NCBI RefSeq assembly: GCF_947500695.1
Contig: NZ_CANMSS010000002.1
Span: 248,001-312,000 of the forward strand
Source: an uncultured Pseudoteredinibacter sp.
Lineage (GTDB): Bacteria; Pseudomonadota; Gammaproteobacteria; Pseudomonadales; Cellvibrionaceae
Length of the DNA stretch: 64,000 nucleotides
Direction: 5' to 3'
Shown here one piece after another: positions 17,720 to 25,483 of this stretch. Under the pieces are notes generated by a model. That model was not told the origin of the DNA. It did not search any database and worked only from the letters and a program-made list of their open reading frames with translations. Positions within the stretch are counted from its first letter, which is position 1. Every line of letters starts with the position of its first letter. The position numbers and the translations under genes were made by a program.

Positions 17720-18775
17720 TTATTTTCCTCCAAACGGCAGCAATTGCTTAGCAAATGCTTTCCTTCGAAGCACCCCCAGTATGATTAACGGTAAAGCCAC
17801 AAGTACCCATAAAGGTGTCGTCGGTACAGCATGTTGTCCGCCTGGGCCAGAATTCGTCAAGGCCGATTGCAAACCAATTAAACGACGTGTAGCAGAACCA
17901 ACAAAGCCTTGATTTGCAAACCAAGCTTGCAGGCCCGCGGTATGCATCAAGGCATCGCCACTTCCATCAGCCGTTAAACGGTTATGCTGTGCCCTGAAAT
18001 CATCGGGTGTAGCTATATCATTGCCAAACTCAGCAGGTATCAAACCGCTAAACTGATTATCGTGAATGATCACCGCACGCGGAATATTGGCAAAAAACAC
18101 GGGAATCTCACCGCCGATACCCGTATCGATAATGGAGATTTCCTCTAATGCCGTTAAGCCAGACCACAAAGCAGGGATGGTGCCGGTAAATTGTCCGCCG
18201 CCGATTCTAAGTATCTCTAGAGTATTTAATTGCCCCAACTCTGGAGGTAGGTTGCCACCGAGGTCATCGTTTTGGCTGATTACCAAAATATCTAGGCTGC
18301 TCAAGGTAGAAAAGGCCGCCGGAATAGAGCCGCTAAAATTGGTATTGGTGATGGTTAATTGCTCTAGCCCTGTTAGCCCACCTAGAGAACCTGGAATTGT
18401 TCCTGTGAATGGAGCGTTTAAGCTCAGTAGCGTTAGATTTTGCAGGCCACTAATCGAAGGGGAAAGCGGTCCAGTTTGCCCCCGATCTAACTGCAGGGCT
18501 GTGACTTCACCTGCGGTCACTTGAACTCTAGCCCAAGTACTAATATCCGTGGTGCCCCAATTGCTAGCATCAGTCCAGTTAGCGCCATCACTGGCAAAAT
18601 AAATATCCCGTAGTGATTCACACTCAACCACACTGGCGTTGCTAACGGCTGTGCAATCAAGGGTCTGCATTCTTGTGAAATGGTCTTGCGCGTTTGCTAT
18701 TGAGGAGCCCAATACCAGAGCGACCCCCAAAGCAAACACGATTAATTGCCCCCACATTCTTATGGAAGTAAGCAT
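17720..18775 (-). CDS. secreted leucine-rich-repeat protein with VPxTPLW C-terminal tail
   Basis: 351 aa. Signal peptide about 1-29 ('...GSSIANAQ'). A Cys-flanked N-terminal cap follows: 'ECESLRDIYFASDGANWTDA' leading to 'NWGTTD'. Then come plant-type LRRs ('LTGLEQLTITNTNFSGSIPA' pattern) up to about residue 270. The C-terminus has a three-part tail: a Gly/Pro linker 'GPGGQ', then 'VPTTPLW', a hydrophobic segment, and a basic 'LRRKAFAK'. The tail resembles IPTLxxWG-type protein-sorting signals that are processed by an exosortase in other bacteria; that is inference. It starts 30 bp after the stop of a paralog, so the two form an operon. An AGAGG precedes the ATG by 7 nt. Surface or secreted location is likely. 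Confidence 0.82.
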   Translation of the reverse strand: MLTSIRMWGQLIVFALGVALVLGSSIANAQDHFTRMQTLDCTAVSNASVVECESLRDIYFASDGANWTDASNWGTTDISTWARVQVTAGEVTALQLDRGQTGPLSPSISGLQNLTLLSLNAPFTGTIPGSLGGLTGLEQLTITNTNFSGSIPAAFSTLSSLDILVISQNDDLGGNLPPELGQLNTLEILRIGGGQFTGTIPALWSGLTALEEISIIDTGIGGEIPVFFANIPRAVIIHDNQFSGLIPAEFGNDIATPDDFRAQHNRLTADGSGDALMHTAGLQAWFANQGFVGSATRRLIGLQSALTNSGPGGQHAVPTTPLWVLVALPLIILGVLRRKAFAKQLLPFGGK

Positions 18776-18805
18776 TCTTATGCCTCTGTTTTTCTTTGAA
18801 ATGGA

Positions 18806-19768
18806 TCAGCTTTCTTTGGCTGCTGATTTTTGGAATCGATGAAAAAGAAAGAAAGCCATGGATATCATCATTAAGCTCCAAAGCGGCGTAGCAGGAACTG
18901 CCGCTACTGAGCTTGCGCCTCCACCAGGGCCAGCAGGAACTGTTTGGCCTGACAGGGTTCTTTGGACACCGCCGGCAGCCCAGGTTGCCAAGGCGCCAGG
19001 AGTAAGTGCAACACCAGCGCCATCAGCATCTAACTGATTATTACTGAAATCCACATTGGCGGGCGTAGCTGGATCAGCGGCTAAACTCACAGGTATTTGC
19101 CCCGTTAATGCATTCCCCGATAGGTCAATTAAATTAAGGTTTGTCCGATCACCTAGGTTACTGGGGATGGCGCCTGTTAAGGCCGCATTCTGCAGAAAGA
19201 TCCGCTCAATACTATTGTTCGCTCCTAAGGAATTAGGAATGCTGCCACCCAGATCTGGGTTGTTGGCGATGGAGACCAATAGCACGTTATTCCAATTGGT
19301 GAAAATATCGGGAATGCCCCCCGTCAATTGATTGCCAAATAAGAACAGGCGACGCATGTTCACCAGAGCGCTGAAGCTGCTCGGTATCGCCCCCGACAGA
19401 TTATTGTTACTGAAGTTGGCCTCACGGAGTAAGGTTAAACTCCCCAAACTGCTGTTTAAGCTACCGCTAAGATTATTACTGTCCATGGCTAAGGAATTAA
19501 CATTTTGATTAGGCGCCACCCCAATCAAAAATACCCCTGCCCAGTCCCCAGGGTTGCCTGTACCCCAGTTGCTATTATCTGTCCAAGATTCACCCGCCGT
19601 GGATGCAAAAAGCCCTTTTAGGGCGTTACATTCTGCCGCTGGAATTTGAGTTTGAGCGCTACAATCGTAGGCCGCTACCGAAGCTTGGGTTTGGGCATAG
19701 CTATTGGCCGACAAGCAGGCCAAAGCCGAGGCCAGCACGGACGCCAACCCTTTTATGGTGTTTTTCAT
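18806..19768 (-). CDS. secreted leucine-rich-repeat protein with VPxTPLW tail, paralog
   Basis: 320 aa from the ATG at 19768 ('MKNTIKGLASVLASALACLS'), which gives a proper signal peptide cut near 'SYAQ' and has AAGG 8 nt upstream. A longer reading from 19819 is open but unlikely. N-terminal cap 'ECNALKGLFASTAGESWTDN' then 'NWGTG' matches the other LRR proteins here. LRRs of the 'LxxLxxLxLxxNxLxGxIP' type run to about residue 240. The tail is 'GPGGG...VPATPLW', a hydrophobic stretch, then 'RFQKSAAKES'. First gene of the two-gene LRR operon. Upstream (19829-19910) is an inverted repeat that recurs before the adjacent CadC-like regulator gene, a likely control site. Confidence 0.82.
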   Translation of the reverse strand: MKNTIKGLASVLASALACLSANSYAQTQASVAAYDCSAQTQIPAAECNALKGLFASTAGESWTDNSNWGTGNPGDWAGVFLIGVAPNQNVNSLAMDSNNLSGSLNSSLGSLTLLREANFSNNNLSGAIPSSFSALVNMRRLFLFGNQLTGGIPDIFTNWNNVLLVSIANNPDLGGSIPNSLGANNSIERIFLQNAALTGAIPSNLGDRTNLNLIDLSGNALTGQIPVSLAADPATPANVDFSNNQLDADGAGVALTPGALATWAAGGVQRTLSGQTVPAGPGGGASSVAAVPATPLWSLMMISMAFFLFHRFQKSAAKES

Positions 19769-19828
19769 GATGCTTACCTTCTGCATTTCCTCGATTGCCA
19801 AGCAACCTAATACGAGCAATTGTTGAAG

Positions 19829-19910
19829 TCGCTTAAACGGCCAGGGACTCTCTACTTAAGATTCCAGCTGTGCTGCTGTCAGGCTGGATAAGCAGGGCCG
19901 TTTAAGCGAC
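19829..19910. promoter_or_regulatory. inverted-repeat candidate operator before the LRR operon
   Basis: GTCGCTTAAACGGCC at 19829-19843 is exactly complementary to GGCCGTTTAAGCGAC at 19896-19910 (15 bp, 52-nt spacer). It lies 61-142 bp upstream of the LRR start. Ten bases of it (TTTAAGCGAC) recur in front of the regulator gene. Confidence 0.55.
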
Positions 19911-20008
19911 GGGTGCAGAGTAGCGATCAGGTGGAAAGCTTGATTGAATATAAGGTGAAGATTTTTGAAAAGTTTTGAACCCCTGCTAAGCAAGGCCAAA
20001 GGCAAGTG

Positions 20009-20899
20009 TTAGCGCTCACTTACCATGGAGCTAATGCCTTTGCATAAAACCCCGGCACCATCCATTTCCCAGGTCCAGCTTGATTTGCCAGCAAGTTTGC
20101 GCGGCCCATCAAAGACCAGTTTCAGCTGGGTATGGGTAGTTCCGGTGCCATCGCGATAACTAAAGTTGGCATTCAGGGGTTTGCCAAATTCGATATTCAG
20201 CCCAAGGTTTATTTCCAGTAATGGCGAGCTCAGTATATAGGCCCCATTACGCTGGGTCATGGTGGCGTTTAGGTATTCCACCGCGTCTTCACAAAAGGGA
20301 TAGTTATCAGAGTTTATTTCGGTATGTAGCACGACATTGTTATCAATCAATTGCCAGCGCCCCAATACACTTTCTGGCTCCTTCTCTCTCGGCAAGAAGT
20401 AGGCGCCAGCACCAAAAGAGCCCATCACTAACAAACCAATCAACATTAGCAAGCCGTAGCTCCGACCTTCATCACTCCGCCTCACTGGAACATCATTAGT
20501 GCTGCCATTAGCGGAAGCACTGCTGGCTTCGATAATCTGCTCTTGCTTAAGCTGGTGCAATTCATTACGGGGGGGTTGCTGAACATTGTGGGGCTCAAGC
20601 GCTAAGCGATAGCCTCTACCATGCACTGTTTTAATGATATCCCGCTCTTCATGGGCAGAAAGTGTCCGACGAGCTTCTGAGACAAGCTTAGCTAGTGACG
20701 CCTCTGAGACCACCACCTCGCCCCAAAGCTGATCGAGCAAATCCTGCTTTGTTAGCGCATTTGGGTAGCTTTCTGCCAAGAGCTTCAGCAAGCGAATCAG
20801 CTTGTCGTCTTCGCTAAGCAGCTCGCCATTGTGGCTAAGCTGAATAAGCTGAAGATCGAGCTCGAAGCTAGCAATTTGGACTGAATGATTGGGCATCAA
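20009..20899 (-). CDS. CadC/ToxR-like membrane-anchored transcriptional regulator
   Basis: 296 aa. The N-terminal about 105 residues form an OmpR/PhoB-type winged-helix DNA-binding domain: 'LIQLSHNGELLSEDDKLIRL', 'KQDLLDQLWGEVVVSEASLA' and the wing 'DIIKTVHGRGYRL'. One transmembrane segment follows at about 150-170 ('LLMLIGLLVMGSFGAGAYF'). The last about 125 residues would lie in the periplasm as a sensor domain and contain two Cys ('YPFCEDAV', 'GVLCKG') that could form a disulphide. Proteins of this type bind DNA while membrane-bound. It lies just upstream of the two LRR genes in the same direction, and both promoters share a sequence element, so it probably controls them. Confidence 0.85.
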   Translation of the reverse strand: MMPNHSVQIASFELDLQLIQLSHNGELLSEDDKLIRLLKLLAESYPNALTKQDLLDQLWGEVVVSEASLAKLVSEARRTLSAHEERDIIKTVHGRGYRLALEPHNVQQPPRNELHQLKQEQIIEASSASANGSTNDVPVRRSDEGRSYGLLMLIGLLVMGSFGAGAYFLPREKEPESVLGRWQLIDNNVVLHTEINSDNYPFCEDAVEYLNATMTQRNGAYILSSPLLEINLGLNIEFGKPLNANFSYRDGTGTTHTQLKLVFDGPRKLAGKSSWTWEMDGAGVLCKGISSMVSER

Positions 20900-20931
20900 A
20901 AAACTACACCTAAAACGGCAAAACGAAGTGC

Positions 20932-20941
20932 TTTAAGCGAC
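20932..20941. promoter_or_regulatory. candidate operator half-site before the CadC-like gene
   Basis: TTTAAGCGAC, the same ten bases as in the inverted repeat at 19829-19910, lies 33 bp upstream of the regulator's start codon. This suggests autoregulation. Confidence 0.45.
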
Positions 20942-21075
20942 AATATTACGGCCCCCATTAGCAAGGCTCAATGGCTATAACAAGTGAGTGACAGAGTGAT
21001 TTTCTATCGCATGCTACTGCTTGCCTTGGTTATAATGCCGCCTTTCAAAGTGAATGACAGGATAGGACTGTTAGC

Positions 21076-21615
21076 ATGGCAAAATCCCTGCAGGAACAAT
21101 TGATGGGCGCAGGCCTGGTCGACCAGAAAAAGGCCAAGGCCATTAGCAAAGAAAAGCGTAAGAAGGCCAAGCAAACCCCCAAAGGCCATCAACAAGAAGA
21201 TGAGATCAAATCCGCAGCCAAACAGAAACTGGCGGATAAGGCTGAACGCGATCGAGCGATGAATCAAGAGCGCCAAAAAGAGATTGAAGCTAAAGAGATT
21301 CAAGCCCAGATTAAAGATCTCATTAAGAAAAACGCTATCCCTCGCAAAAAAGGTGAGATCGCTTATTCATTCACCCACAATAAGAAGATCAAAAAGCTCT
21401 ATGTCGATGAAACCCTGCAAGCTCAATTGGCTCGCGGCCAGATCGCTATTGTTGCTGAAGGCGAAAGCTATGAGCTGGTGCCTAAAGCTGTAGCCGATAA
21501 AGTCGCACAGCGCGATGCCGCCCGCGTGGTAGTACAAAACGAGCGCAGCAACGAAGTGACCGATGAGGAAGATCCATATGCCGACTTCCAAATTCCAGAC
21601 GATTTGATGTGGTAA
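21076..21615 (+). CDS. DUF2058 (YaiL-like) protein
   Basis: 179 aa, highly charged. The start 'MAKSLQEQLMGAGLVDQKKA' and the Lys-rich segment 'KEKRKKAKQTPKGHQQ' are typical of the DUF2058/YaiL family, described as a nucleoprotein or polysome-associated protein in E. coli. The middle 'QIKDLIKKNAIPRKKGEIAY' and the acidic C-terminus 'TDEEDPYADFQIPDDLMW' also match. A long basic coiled-coil-like helix occupies residues 15-95. The following SMI1/KNR4 gene begins 2 bp after its stop codon, so they are co-expressed. Precise function not established. Confidence 0.88.
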   Translation: MAKSLQEQLMGAGLVDQKKAKAISKEKRKKAKQTPKGHQQEDEIKSAAKQKLADKAERDRAMNQERQKEIEAKEIQAQIKDLIKKNAIPRKKGEIAYSFTHNKKIKKLYVDETLQAQLARGQIAIVAEGESYELVPKAVADKVAQRDAARVVVQNERSNEVTDEEDPYADFQIPDDLMW

Positions 21616-21617
21616 AT

Positions 21618-22037
21618 ATGGCGCTGAGTGAAGATTTTGAAGCTGTCCTAGAAGAACTACAGGACATCGCCGAGCAGGTACCCGTTCCGTTGGATCTGCC
21701 TGATCATGATGACTTGGTGGATATTGAAGAAGCTATTTTGCTGCCTATCCCACCTCTTTATCGTGACTTCTTATTGTATGCCAGCGACTTAGTTATTGGC
21801 GGCTTGGAGCCTGCGACAGCTGCCGACAGCAGCTCTCATACATACTTAGCCGATATGGCCGCTGAAGCCTGGCAGCTGGGCCTACCGAGAGAGCTGCTGC
21901 CAATTTGCCAACGCGCTAATGGCTTCTATGCCGTCAACCAAGATGATGAAATTGTGTTTTGGTCGCCTGAATCTGACTCGGAAGAGGCAGCAGAATCGAT
22001 TTGGCATTGGGCCCGGGATATTTGGGCGAATAGCTAA
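21618..22037 (+). CDS. SMI1/KNR4-family protein
   Basis: 139 aa from ATG 21618 ('MALSEDFEAVLEELQDIAEQ'); a GTG nine bases earlier is also open. The sequence fits the SMI1/KNR4 (SUKH) fold: 'DLVDIEEAILLPIPPLYRDF' (E/I...LP..Y..F signature), then 'LLPICQRANGFYAVNQDDEI' and 'VFWSPESDSEEAAESIWHWA'. SUKH proteins are often immunity proteins to toxins, but many are plain housekeeping proteins. Here the partner is the DUF2058 gene, not a toxin, so an immunity role is not supported. Translation probably couples to the upstream gene. Confidence 0.8.
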   Translation: MALSEDFEAVLEELQDIAEQVPVPLDLPDHDDLVDIEEAILLPIPPLYRDFLLYASDLVIGGLEPATAADSSSHTYLADMAAEAWQLGLPRELLPICQRANGFYAVNQDDEIVFWSPESDSEEAAESIWHWARDIWANS

Positions 22038-22040
22038 TGT

Positions 22041-22067
22041 TAAGAGGAGAGCTTCAGCTCTCCCTTA
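22041..22067. terminator. bidirectional terminator between convergent genes
   Basis: Stem GGAGAGCT / AGCTCTCC with a 2-nt loop, extended by TAAG / CTTA with one bulge, in the 35-bp gap between the SMI1-like and GNAT genes. Followed by AAGTTTTA on the plus strand. Confidence 0.7.
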
Positions 22068-22072
22068 AAGTT

Positions 22073-22597
22073 TTACTGTGCTAAGTATTCTTCTTTGCTC
22101 ATGCCATAAATCGAAACTGGCTGCCCGAAGACCTCATCATCGCGCAAATAACGCTCACCCAGTTTCTCCGCTAGCCCTATAGAAGCTGTGTTACCGGGAT
22201 TGATTACACTGATCACCTCTTTGCGGCCCATATCTTCAAAGGCATAGGCCAATGCCCTGCGGGCGCTCTCCTCGGCGAAGCCTTGGCGCCAAAAGTTGGG
22301 GTGAATCGCCCAGCCAATCTCAAAACCTGGCCAGTCTTCTGGATTAAAGAAGCCAGCGCGCCCAACAAACTTACCACTTTCTTTGTGCTCAATGGCCCAA
22401 TGACCAAAGCCCCTTAGCTGCCAATGACCGATAATATAAGCAGCGTGACGCCAGGCTTCTTGGCGAGTCATGGGTTTACCGCTCAAGTGGCGCATAACTT
22501 CTTCATCGGCGCACATTTCAATATAGGGCTCAATATCACTTTCCTGCCAAGCCCTCAAAATTAGGCGATCTGTCTTAAGTGTCGGTACGCTCATCAT
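22073..22597 (-). CDS. GNAT acetyltransferase, RimJ/RimL-like
   Basis: 174 aa of the Acetyltransf_3 type. It opens 'LKTDRLILRAWQESDIEPYI', the standard RimJ/RimL-like beginning, followed by 'GHWAIEHKESGKFVGRAGFF' and motif A 'AIHPNFWRQGFAEESARRAL', then 'VINPGNTASIGLAEKLG'. The family includes ribosomal-protein N-acetyltransferases and antibiotic-modifying enzymes; the substrate is unknown. Single gene, convergent with the SMI1-like gene and divergent from the molybdopterin oxidoreductase. Two consecutive ATG codons exist at the start; an AGGAG lies 11 nt before the first. Confidence 0.9.
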   Translation of the reverse strand: MMSVPTLKTDRLILRAWQESDIEPYIEMCADEEVMRHLSGKPMTRQEAWRHAAYIIGHWQLRGFGHWAIEHKESGKFVGRAGFFNPEDWPGFEIGWAIHPNFWRQGFAEESARRALAYAFEDMGRKEVISVINPGNTASIGLAEKLGERYLRDDEVFGQPVSIYGMSKEEYLAQ

Positions 22598-22728
22598 TGC
22601 TAACTATTCTCCTGGCAATAGTCTTGGCCATGTTCCTGGCCGCTAAATGTCATTTTTCACTCTTGCCCCATTAGACGATTAGCCCTTAAATGTATTCATC
22701 ACATAATAAAAAATCGTGAGCCTGTTTT

Positions 22729-24858
22729 ATGTCTGTCAATGAAGTCAAAAGCCATTATCGAGCCTGCAATCTCTGTGAAGCCATTTGCGGTATTGAAATC
22801 AAAACCCAGGGCGATCAGATCCTGTCAATTAAAGGGGATAAAAATGACCCCTTAGGGCGAGGTCATATATGCCCCAAAGCCGTCGCCTTGCAAGACCTGC
22901 ATAATGATCCAGAGCGTTTACGTAAGCCCGTAAAGAAGGTCGATGGTGCATGGCAGGAAATTAGCTGGGAAGAAGCCATTGAACTGGCCGCGCAAGGGAT
23001 TATCGACTTGCAACAGGCCCATGGCCAAAATGCTCTGGCAATTTACGCTGGCAACCCCAATGTCCATAATTACGGAAGCCTGACACATGGCAGCATGTTG
23101 TCGAAACTGTTACGCAGCAAAAACCGATTCTCGGCAACCTCGCTAGATCAACTTCCCTGCCAATTAGTGTGTTACTGGATGTATGGCCATCAGCTCGGTG
23201 TGCCAATTGCGGATATCGATAACTGCGACTACTTTGTCATCATGGGCGGCAACCCCATGGCCAGTAACGGCAGCATGATGACGGTTCCCGATATTGCTAA
23301 ACGCCTTAAGGCGATAAAGCAGCGTGACGGTGAAGTCTTGGTAATTGACCCTCGCCGCAGCGAAACCGCTGAAGTCGCCAGTGAACATTGGTCGATTAGA
23401 CCAGGCAGCGACGCCTTCTTGTTAATGGCGATTATTCACACATTATTCGAAGAAGGCCTAGTTAAACTTGGCCACTTAGAGCCGCTGCTAAAAGATATTG
23501 CTGATATCGAAGCACTGGCCAAACCCTTTAAGCCAGAATTGATCGAAGCTCATACCGGTATTAGCGCAGAGCAGTGCCGGGAGCTTGCTCGCAAACTATC
23601 CAATACCGAGCGAGCCGCTTTTTATGGTCGCATGGGAATTTCCACTCAGCAATACGGAACACTGTGCAACTGGGCCATTCAAATTATTAATATTTTGGCC
23701 GGCAACCTTGATAAACAAGGCGGGACTTTATTAACTCACCCAGCTGTAGGAATGGTTAAACCCGGTGAAGCCGGCGCCGGAAATTTTGGCCGCTGGAAAA
23801 GCCGAGTAAGCGGCTTATCAGAATTTAATGGTGAGATTCCCGCCGCCGTAATGGCCGAAGAAATGCTGACAGAAGGTGAAGGGCAGGCCAAAGGCTTGTT
23901 CATCATGGCCGGCAACCCCGTGTCTTCTGCGCCAAACGGTCGCCAGCTAGATCAGGCGTTAGAAAAACTCGAGTTTATGGTGGCCGTTGATATTTATATT
24001 AATGAAACCACCCGACATGCTGATGTGATTTTGCCACCGACGACGACTCTCGAGCATGATCATTACGACCTGGCATTTTTACGCCTAGCGGTTCGCAACA
24101 CCGCACGTTTTAATGAGCCAGTATTTGAGCCTAGCGAAGGCGCCAAGCACGATTGGGAAATTTTTAATGCGCTAGCGGCGGCATTAGCCAGCAAGCAAGG
24201 TATTGATTTTCAAGCCTTACCAGAACCGCGAAAAATAATTGATTTCGCGATTCAGATGGGGCCTTATGGTGAAGCCGCCGATAACGACTGGTCGCTAAAT
24301 GTTGATGAGCTGAGTAAACATCAACACGGTATCGATTTAGGACCACTGGAACCTTCGATCACCGAAGGACGTCTATGCACAGAAGATGGCTTAATACATT
24401 GCCTGCCAGAATTAATCCCTGAAGATATCAATCGACTTGAGCAGCAACTCAATCGTAAAGCCGGTGATGGTTTACTATTAATTGGTCGCCGCCATGTGCG
24501 CGACTGCAACTCCTGGATGCACAACAGCCACCGCTTAACTAAAGGCAAAGATCGTTGGCAGCTATATATGCATCCTGAGGATTTAGCCGCTAGAAATATC
24601 AATGACGGTGATACCGTCAGTATTGCCTCACGGGTTGGCGAGCTAAAAGTTGCGGTTAAAGCAACCGATGAAATGATGCCTGGCGTAGTCAGCATACCCC
24701 ATGGCTGGGGGCACAATTCTCGCGCAGGCGTTCAAATGACTATCGCCAATGAACAAGCGGGCGTTAATTGTAACGATTTAACCGATGAACAATTTTACGA
24801 TCAGGTTTCTGGAAATGCAGCACTCAATGGCGTGCCGGTAGAGGTTAAAGCGCTGTAG
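22729..24858 (+). CDS. molybdopterin-dependent oxidoreductase (DMSO reductase superfamily)
   Basis: 709 aa. The N-terminal [4Fe-4S] site is 'CNLCEAICGIEI' with the fourth Cys in 'GRGHICPKAVAL'. The catalytic domain follows ('YAGNPNVHNYG', 'NCDYFVIMGGNPMASNG', 'VIDPRRSETAEVASEH', 'FIMAGNPVSSAPNGRQLDQA'). The C-terminal molybdopterin-dinucleotide-binding domain is at about 580-705 ('LYMHPEDLAARNINDGDTVS'). No Tat signal, so cytoplasmic. No partner subunit or cofactor gene is adjacent, so the substrate and electron partner are open. The candidate metal ligand position is not a recognisable selenocysteine. A perfect 31-bp palindrome follows 16 bp after the stop. Confidence 0.88.
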   Translation: MSVNEVKSHYRACNLCEAICGIEIKTQGDQILSIKGDKNDPLGRGHICPKAVALQDLHNDPERLRKPVKKVDGAWQEISWEEAIELAAQGIIDLQQAHGQNALAIYAGNPNVHNYGSLTHGSMLSKLLRSKNRFSATSLDQLPCQLVCYWMYGHQLGVPIADIDNCDYFVIMGGNPMASNGSMMTVPDIAKRLKAIKQRDGEVLVIDPRRSETAEVASEHWSIRPGSDAFLLMAIIHTLFEEGLVKLGHLEPLLKDIADIEALAKPFKPELIEAHTGISAEQCRELARKLSNTERAAFYGRMGISTQQYGTLCNWAIQIINILAGNLDKQGGTLLTHPAVGMVKPGEAGAGNFGRWKSRVSGLSEFNGEIPAAVMAEEMLTEGEGQAKGLFIMAGNPVSSAPNGRQLDQALEKLEFMVAVDIYINETTRHADVILPPTTTLEHDHYDLAFLRLAVRNTARFNEPVFEPSEGAKHDWEIFNALAAALASKQGIDFQALPEPRKIIDFAIQMGPYGEAADNDWSLNVDELSKHQHGIDLGPLEPSITEGRLCTEDGLIHCLPELIPEDINRLEQQLNRKAGDGLLLIGRRHVRDCNSWMHNSHRLTKGKDRWQLYMHPEDLAARNINDGDTVSIASRVGELKVAVKATDEMMPGVVSIPHGWGHNSRAGVQMTIANEQAGVNCNDLTDEQFYDQVSGNAALNGVPVEVKAL

Positions 24859-24874
24859 TCATTCTTAAACAAAA

Positions 24875-24939
24875 GGGGTCAGATCCCCGATACAAAAAAG
24901 AGCTTATCAAGCTCTTTTTTGTATCGGGGATCTGACCCC
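24875..24939. repeat. perfect 31-bp inverted repeat (terminator and REP-like element)
   Basis: Two 31-bp arms are exactly complementary around a 3-nt loop (24906-24908). The outer parts are GGGGTCAGATCCCCGATAC and its complement; the inner parts contain A6/T6 tracts and AGCTT. It lies between convergent genes, so it can terminate transcription both ways. Its GGGTCAGA tips recur in the hairpin at 48191-48217, pointing to a dispersed repeat family. Confidence 0.85.
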
Positions 24940-24962
24940 AGCCTTATAAGCTAGCGACTAAT

Positions 24963-25334
24963 TTAAGAAACAATAGTAAAAGCACACAACTTATTACCAT
25001 CTAAATCACGAAAGTAAGCACCATAAAAGCCATCACCACGTAAGCCCGGCGCGCCTTCATCGCTGGCACCTAAATCCATCGCTTTTTGATGAAAAGCATC
25101 TACCTTATCTTGTGTATCCATAGCAACAGCGGTCATGCTGCCATTACCTACGGTTGCCTCATTTCCATCAAAAGGTTTGGAAATACAGATCATAGGCTTA
25201 CCAGGATCTACTGCCCAAGCCACAAAGGTATCCATATCCATAAAACGATTGGCGCCAATCGAGCCTAATAAGGCATCGTAAAAATCTGCCGCTTTTGCAA
25301 AATCATTTGTTCCCAAAGTTACGTAACCGATCAT
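24963..25334 (-). CDS. VOC-family (glyoxalase/bleomycin-resistance-like) protein
   Basis: 123 aa, one VOC domain made of two beta-alpha-beta-beta-beta units. It begins 'MIGYVTLGTNDFAKAADFYD', with 'VAVDTQDKVDAFHQ'-like spacing in the second half and ends 'GFYGAYFRDLDGNKLCAFTI'. VOC proteins bind a metal or small molecule and include lyases, dioxygenases and resistance proteins, so the reaction is not predictable. Single gene, convergent with the molybdopterin oxidoreductase. The family is a confident call. Confidence 0.88.
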   Translation of the reverse strand: MIGYVTLGTNDFAKAADFYDALLGSIGANRFMDMDTFVAWAVDPGKPMICISKPFDGNEATVGNGSMTAVAMDTQDKVDAFHQKAMDLGASDEGAPGLRGDGFYGAYFRDLDGNKLCAFTIVS

Positions 25335-25405
25335 TCTGGCGTTCCTTATTAGTTGAATAAAACGTCTATAGAAATAGCTGAAACCTAACTATGTCATGTT
25401 AGAAA

Positions 25406-25440
25406 CAAAAAAGGCAGCGATTTCTTCGCTGCCTTTTTTG
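25406..25440. terminator. strong bidirectional terminator
   Basis: Perfect 15-bp arms CAAAAAAGGCAGCGA / TCGCTGCCTTTTTTG with a 5-nt loop. The T tract on either strand serves the LRR gene (minus strand) and would block plus-strand reading. Confidence 0.85.
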
Positions 25441-25465
25441 CCTACTGACAGCAGCTGTCAGTAGG
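25441..25465. repeat. second palindrome next to the terminator
   Basis: CCTACTGACAGC and GCTGTCAGTAGG are exactly complementary around a single A (25453). It immediately adjoins the terminator stem and lies 18 bp past the LRR stop codon. It may be an additional RNA hairpin or a protein-binding site. Confidence 0.6.
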
Positions 25466-25483
25466 CCCTGATTTACTAATATA

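Noticed and set aside
21618..22037. SMI1/KNR4-like gene as an immunity gene of a toxin system
   Set aside because: The coupled neighbour is a DUF2058 protein and no toxin gene is nearby, so only the family name is supported.
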